From Bacillota bacterium (GTDB taxonomy: Bacteria; Bacillota; Clostridia; Acetivibrionales; JAEZXR01): 64,000 nt of DNA. Below the pieces are notes generated by a model, which was given only the letters and a program-made list of their open reading frames with translations, did no database searches and was not told the DNA's origin. The stretch is from contig JAEZXR010000143.1 of the NCBI GenBank assembly GCA_023419605.1, forward strand, positions 62,001 through 126,000. Reading direction: 5' to 3'. This document shows, one piece after another, positions 59,817-64,000 of this stretch. Position 1 is the stretch's first letter; each line of letters starts with the position of its first letter. The position numbers and the translations under genes were made by a program.

Positions 59817-59898
59817 ATAGGACTGACATCTGCTGATTTGACGTTCGCCCAGCCAATGATTCCGGGGTTGTACGAACGTCAAATCAGCTAAGTCCTAT
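59817..59898. repeat. 82-bp hairpin element
   Basis: ATAGGACT...GCTGATTTGACGTTCG pairs with CGAACGTCAAATCAGC...AGTCCTAT, with a 25-base loop. No T run follows either arm, so it is not a plain terminator. Confidence 0.6.
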
Positions 59899-60032
59899 CC
59901 TAATTTGTATTAATTTATCAATTTTGGATTTTCAATCATCTCCGATTCGAAAAGCTGTTTTTTCATCGGCATTAAATTGATAGAGTCTATTTACCTGTCG
60001 GAATTTAAATCTCCCAGGCCTCCTTAACTCCT

Positions 60033-62117
60033 TCATGTACCAAATTTGAACCAATTAAGATTGAATAAGTATCCGCTTCCTCCTGTAAATTTCAGATACA
60101 GGTCATGTTTTCCGCTTGCCTCTCTAACACTGCACGTTGCAGCAGCCCAAGTCTGCCAATCACCAGTTCCGGCAACCGGACAAGTCCCTACTAAAGGACC
60201 GGTAAGACTATCAAGCCTGATCTCAATATTACCTCCGCTGGTAGCGCTGGCTACTCTCACCTGAAAGCTTGCCGCACCACTGCCGAAATCGATATTGTTG
60301 TAAACCACATAATCTCCATTTTCGATATACCCGATATCCTCCCCGCCTTCAGTGCAGCTTTCAGTTTGGATTCCCGACTGGTTATTGTAACTTTCCGCTT
60401 CAATCTGTGTAAAGGCCGATCGTGGCCCAGGAGTTGGCGTTGGCGTCGGGGTAGGTGTCGGGCTGGAACTGGGGCCTGCCGAGGTATAATAGCGGAACCA
60501 GTTTACATCGACATATCCGCCGGAAGACGCTGTGGTATAGTTAAAGATTCCGAATTTGTCGCCCTGGAAGAAACCAAGATCAAAGGGCATGTTTAGCTGA
60601 CCGCCCAATTGCGTAAAGTTCACGTTATCCGTACTGTAGGAGAAAGTGGCTTTATTTGTGAGAAGGTTTGCATTGGCCCTTAAGTAGACAGTATTTCCGC
60701 TCAGGGTCGGCCCATTGGTGATGGTACCGGCTGCGTCCTCTTTGGCATTAATATTGGCAACAATTCTCTTCACTCCGCCGGATTTGCTAACCCCAATAGA
60801 GCCATAGGGAATATTGAGCAAACAGAGACCTGCATTATCCCCATCCAGCATGTTGGTAGTGTCAAGCTCGATTGTACCCTGGCAATCAGGTCCTTCCACC
60901 CTCTGTGTAAGGGTATTGGTTGCTCTCCATAAACTATTGGCATTCTTCGCACGAAGTCTCAAGTAACCTGGACGCTCGCTTAATGACCACTTGGTATTGT
61001 CGGGGTAATGATTCCACTGCCACTGTACTCCCAGTGTTGAAGAGCTGAATTCATCGGCGTTGGGAATGGTCATGATGGGGTATGTCCCTCCAACGTTCGG
61101 TTTTTTATAGGTAACCGGAACAGTACCCATGGGATAACTTTTGCCACCAATGGTTACGTTCTTGACTGTCGCCGGATCTCCAATGATCGGCCAGTCATTC
61201 TGCCACTGCATCGGTATCAAAATGTCTCTGCGGCCTAATCCGTTGCCATCCTGAAAGACGTAGAACCACCATTCACCGGTCGGTGTATCTATCGGTCCAC
61301 CCTGGTGAATTTGACTTCCACCCGGAATGGTCGGACCATTTAAGAGGATCCTCATTTCATAGGGTCCATAAATGCTTTTTGACCTCAGGCAGTACGTATA
61401 GGATTCCGCAGGAGTTGAGTTGCGGAATATGTAGTAGTACCCGTTTCTTTTGATAACATGGGTGCCTTCTACCAAGTAATTACCGGTTATTCCTTCGATA
61501 CGCGTAGTCACGGTACTGCTCACCACTGATTTATAATCGGGGCTTAGTTTTGTAACCTTCACGTCATTTGCTTCAGAGACGATATATCCCGTACCGTCAT
61601 CGTCAATAAAAAGTCCCGGATCATGAAAACCTTGGTTATAAACCGTTTTAGTATAAGGGCCTGCCGGATTTGTGGCAGTATACATAATAAACTTGCCTTG
61701 TGCCTGATAGAGTCCGACATAATAGGTGCCGTTACGGTAAGCAATAGTGGGTGCCCAGCAGCCATGTCCATAATCCTCGAATGTGTTTGTCAAAGTATAA
61801 GATTTTCCGGTACCATTTAAGTCTGCAGCCACATAGCCAAGGATCTCCCAGTTGACTAAATCTTTTGAATGAAGGATAGGCACACTGGGAAAGGAAACGA
61901 AAGTAGAACTAACCATGTAGAAATCACTTCCCACCCGGATAGCAGCGATATCAGGATAGTCGGCGTTCAAAATTGGGTTTGTGAAAGTGCCGTTACCGTT
62001 ATCAGACTGCCATGCGCCCACCAAAACTGTTTGTGAAAACAATAGACATATTGACAATAGAATACTGAAGGCTTTTTTTAACCCGAAGCCCCCTTTTGGC
62101 TTTCTTGCATATAGCAT
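60033..62117 (-). CDS. Secreted GH43 beta-xylosidase/arabinofuranosidase with CBM6
   Basis: This 694-residue exo-acting hemicellulase has a signal peptide (about 13-36), then a GH43 five-bladed propeller (42-350) with catalytic Asp in NADYPDIAAIRVG near 53, the pKa-tuning Asp in LFIDDDGTGY near 172 and the acid Glu in LVEGTHVIKRNGYYY near 216. A concanavalin-like beta-xylosidase C-terminal domain (350-545) follows, then a Pro/Thr linker and CBM6 (565-694). ATG at 62117 follows GGGAGGAATC. No dockerin is present, so it is free or cell-associated. The CBM6 is highly similar to the last CBM6 of the next gene. Confidence 0.92.
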   Translation of the reverse strand: MLYARKPKGGFGLKKAFSILLSICLLFSQTVLVGAWQSDNGNGTFTNPILNADYPDIAAIRVGSDFYMVSSTFVSFPSVPILHSKDLVNWEILGYVAADLNGTGKSYTLTNTFEDYGHGCWAPTIAYRNGTYYVGLYQAQGKFIMYTATNPAGPYTKTVYNQGFHDPGLFIDDDGTGYIVSEANDVKVTKLSPDYKSVVSSTVTTRIEGITGNYLVEGTHVIKRNGYYYIFRNSTPAESYTYCLRSKSIYGPYEMRILLNGPTIPGGSQIHQGGPIDTPTGEWWFYVFQDGNGLGRRDILIPMQWQNDWPIIGDPATVKNVTIGGKSYPMGTVPVTYKKPNVGGTYPIMTIPNADEFSSSTLGVQWQWNHYPDNTKWSLSERPGYLRLRAKNANSLWRATNTLTQRVEGPDCQGTIELDTTNMLDGDNAGLCLLNIPYGSIGVSKSGGVKRIVANINAKEDAAGTITNGPTLSGNTVYLRANANLLTNKATFSYSTDNVNFTQLGGQLNMPFDLGFFQGDKFGIFNYTTASSGGYVDVNWFRYYTSAGPSSSPTPTPTPTPTPGPRSAFTQIEAESYNNQSGIQTESCTEGGEDIGYIENGDYVVYNNIDFGSGAASFQVRVASATSGGNIEIRLDSLTGPLVGTCPVAGTGDWQTWAAATCSVREASGKHDLYLKFTGGSGYLFNLNWFKFGT

Positions 62118-62463
62118 ACTTGATTCCTCCCTTACTAAAGTTATTTTGTCGGTAAGCTTACAAGTAAAACTTCCACAATTTACTTGTATATCATAATAAC
62201 AAGACCATCCATGAAATCTAAAGATTTCTATGTTTTGACCGCAAATACTTGCATATCAAAAATACACTTAGGGGGTTTTGGGGCCCTTTTCAACATACTA
62301 TAACCTCCAGTTTTTATTTGGTAATACAGACTTAACCAATTTTGCAAAAATTCCATCCCTCCTTTCAGCCATGATGTCGAATCTGTTACATCGTTACTAT
62401 AAAAGTCCATTTTGTACAGCCGAAGTCGTTCTGTTGGCAAGTATAACTCTTAGAAGCTTTCAA
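62118..62463. other. Gap between two GH43 genes
   Basis: It holds the inverted repeat at 62159-62188 and otherwise AT-rich sequence. No gene or clear terminator for the upstream enzyme is visible. Confidence 0.45.
62159..62188 (-). promoter_or_regulatory. Inverted repeat, candidate operator of the GH43 gene
   Basis: TACAAGTAAA-N10-TTTACTTGTA, perfect ten-base arms, 42-71 bases before the GH43 start. It could be a repressor site or a leader hairpin. Confidence 0.45.
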
Positions 62464-64000
62464 TTACATAAAAGGTAATTTCGAAATAACTCCCAGCAGG
62501 TATTTTTTAAAAACGGCAAAATCAAGTTCATCAATGGCACCATCAAGATTCAGATCCCCCGCGGCAAGGTCATTTTCTACAGGAAAATCCTTAATGGATC
62601 CAAGGAGATACATTTTCATCAGCGCATAGTCTGTTGCATCCACACTCGCATCCCCATTGAGATCTCCAGTAAGAGTAGGAGTTACACCTCCACTGGTAAA
62701 CTTCCACCAGTTAAGGTTGAATAAGTATCCGCTTCCTCCCGTAAATTTCAGGTATAAGTCATGTTTTCCGCTCACCCCACTGACACTGCACGTTGCATCC
62801 GTCCAAGTCTGCCAATCGCCGGTCCCAGTGACTGAACAAGTCCCTACTACAGGGCCGGTAACACTATCAAGCCTGATTTCAATATTCCCTCCGCTGGTGG
62901 CGCTGGCTGCTCTGGCCTTAAAGCTTTCTGCACCATTGCCGAAATCGATATTGTTGTAAACAGCATAATCCCCGTTTTCGATATACCCGACATTCTCCCC
63001 GCCTTCTGTACAGGTTTCAGTCTGGATTCCCGACTGATCGTTATAGCTCTCCGCTTCAATCTGTGTAAAGGCAGATCTCGGACTAGGAGTCGGTGTAGGA
63101 TTGGAGCTAGGAGTAGGGGTTGGCGTGGAGGTTGGAGTAGGAGTTACACTTCCATTTGCCGTAAACTGCCAGTAATCAAAATTAAACAAGTAATCTGTAC
63201 CTGTTCCGGTAAATACAAAGAAAACTTTGTGAACACCCGTTGCACCGCTCACAGCAGTTTCTACTTCTTTCCACTCCTGCCATCCCCCTGTAGCAGGTAC
63301 AGGCAGTGTTCCCACAAGTGTACCGGTTACACTGTCAAGGCGTATTTCAATATTGCCTCCTGTAGTCGCTGAGGCTACATTTGCTTTAAACGTCTTGGCT
63401 CCGGCGGTACCAAAGTCAGCGTTTCCTACAGCTATCCAGTCACCATTTTGAATATATCCTACATCAAGATTACTTACCGGTCCGCCTGCTGCTGAACACA
63501 CCTCCGTTTTAATGCCTCCATTCCACCCAATGGTTTCAGCCTCTACCCGGTTGTATGGATTCAGATTGGCGATCTGGGGTATGCCTGCAAAATTTGCCGC
63601 GACCTCTTGAATGGTTCCATCCGCATTATACACAAGCTTATTGATATGGGGAGAACGGTATCCTTTCCCGGATCCGTACAGCGCTGCGCTGACGGTTTGG
63701 GTATGGTACACTACATACCACTGGTTATTGAATTTAAAAACAGTATGATGGTTGTTTCCGCCACCTCCGAAAAATGCACCCGGATTTTTCAGGAAATGTC
63801 CTGCATACGTAAAGGGACCCATCGGGCTTGAACTCGTCATATAGCCGATTTCACCTTTTGGATAACTTGCTGGGTGTGTCCCGGAGAAATTAATACAATA
63901 GGAATAGTAATATTTCCCATTATACTTATGAATCCCTGAATCTTCAAACATGAAAGGAGCATCAATCGTCGATGCACTTCCGACAACGCTGATCATATCT
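62464..64000 (-). CDS. Cellulosomal GH43 enzyme with two CBM6 and a type I dockerin (5' end beyond window)
   Basis: The frame is open to the window edge, so the N-terminus is missing; 512 residues are visible. Order: C-terminal half of a GH43 propeller (APFMFEDSGIHKYNGKYYYS, then FGGGGNNHHTVF), a first CBM6 (about 145-280), a Pro/Thr linker, a second CBM6 (305-435), and a dockerin (about 445-508) with two calcium-loop repeats, LNGDASVDATDYALMKMYLL and LNLDGAIDELDFAVFKKYLL. The dockerin docks it on a cohesin scaffoldin. The GH43 fragment suggests arabinoxylan-debranching or xylosidase activity. It is upstream of and parallel to the other GH43 gene. Confidence 0.92.
   Translation of the reverse strand, partial: DMISVVGSASTIDAPFMFEDSGIHKYNGKYYYSYCINFSGTHPASYPKGEIGYMTSSSPMGPFTYAGHFLKNPGAFFGGGGNNHHTVFKFNNQWYVVYHTQTVSAALYGSGKGYRSPHINKLVYNADGTIQEVAANFAGIPQIANLNPYNRVEAETIGWNGGIKTEVCSAAGGPVSNLDVGYIQNGDWIAVGNADFGTAGAKTFKANVASATTGGNIEIRLDSVTGTLVGTLPVPATGGWQEWKEVETAVSGATGVHKVFFVFTGTGTDYLFNFDYWQFTANGSVTPTPTSTPTPTPSSNPTPTPSPRSAFTQIEAESYNDQSGIQTETCTEGGENVGYIENGDYAVYNNIDFGNGAESFKARAASATSGGNIEIRLDSVTGPVVGTCSVTGTGDWQTWTDATCSVSGVSGKHDLYLKFTGGSGYLFNLNWWKFTSGGVTPTLTGDLNGDASVDATDYALMKMYLLGSIKDFPVENDLAAGDLNLDGAIDELDFAVFKKYLLGVISKLPFM

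Larger units (their letters stand above)
59152..60032. other. 880-bp gene-free region packed with inverted-repeat elements
   Basis: Between spoIVFA and the GH43 gene no credible ORF is seen. It contains the type B element (59338-59430), a 182-bp element (59560-59741) and a long hairpin (59817-59898), the densest repeat cluster in the window. Confidence 0.6.

Noticed and set aside
1..64000. tRNA or rRNA genes, prophage, integrase or insertion sequence
   Set aside because: No cloverleaf with a TTCGA-type arm, rRNA core sequence, transposase or phage protein was recognised in any frame.

Overview
The window looks like the chromosome of an anaerobic, spore-forming, plant-polymer-degrading member of the Clostridia, of the Ruminiclostridium/Acetivibrio type. 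Evidence: a type I dockerin on a CBM6-bearing GH43 enzyme (cellulosome), GH18 chitinase with CBM5/12, Pro/Thr linkers, low-to-medium GC, strong AGGAGG ribosome sites, CtsR/McsA/McsB/ClpC, CarD, DisA, SpoIVFA/SpoIVFB and clostridial AgrD and Gre-like proteins. No rRNA, tRNA, CRISPR array, transposase or phage genes were recognised. Family names are from sequence reading; no database was searched.

Layout. 1-5.9 kb: ispD (cut by the window edge), a PIN/TRAM protein and carD in one minus-strand operon; a convergent small conserved gene; disA and radA. 5.9-11.6 kb: an accessory cell-surface island (two paralogous GT2 synthases, a GT39/GT83-like membrane transferase, an SGNH esterase) lying between radA and clpC, which are adjacent in many Firmicutes. 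11.9-17.1 kb: clpC, mcsB, mcsA, ctsR with a CtsR operator. 17.2-19.7 kb: small regulators and an AgrD-like peptide gene paired with a kinase-less receptor-like membrane protein. 19.7-28.1 kb: EF-G-like GTPase, alcohol dehydrogenase behind an inverted-repeat operator, a PadR/SEDS pair with a 50-bp palindromic operator, two Gre-like proteins with matching hairpin leaders, and superoxide dismutase behind a Fur-like box. 28.2-44.9 kb: a chemoreceptor, two sugar ABC uptake loci without ATPases (one with an AraC regulator, one with a YesM/YesN two-component system), and an RlmA-type 23S rRNA methyltransferase behind an attenuator leader. 45.4-51.3 kb: chitin-active secreted proteins with two decayed copies. 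51.3-55.8 kb: phosphopantetheinyl transferase and an aromatic amino acid set (hisC-like, DAHP synthase, tyrA). 55.9-59.2 kb: a deleted DUF559 gene, a PdaA-like deacetylase and spoIVFB/spoIVFA. 60.0-64.0 kb: two GH43 enzymes, the second cut by the window edge.

The strongest leads are: (1) the rlmA leader at 37208-37590, with a 9-codon peptide ending in the macrolide-stalling motif MRLR, placed three bases before the first of three intrinsic terminators whose arms can re-pair; (2) an AgrD-like autoinducer gene with no AgrB and a receptor-like partner that lacks its kinase; (3) a family of about 97-bp structured intergenic elements (four copies, two subfamilies) with base-pair-preserving changes in the stems; and (4) paired hairpin leaders in front of tandem Gre-like genes.
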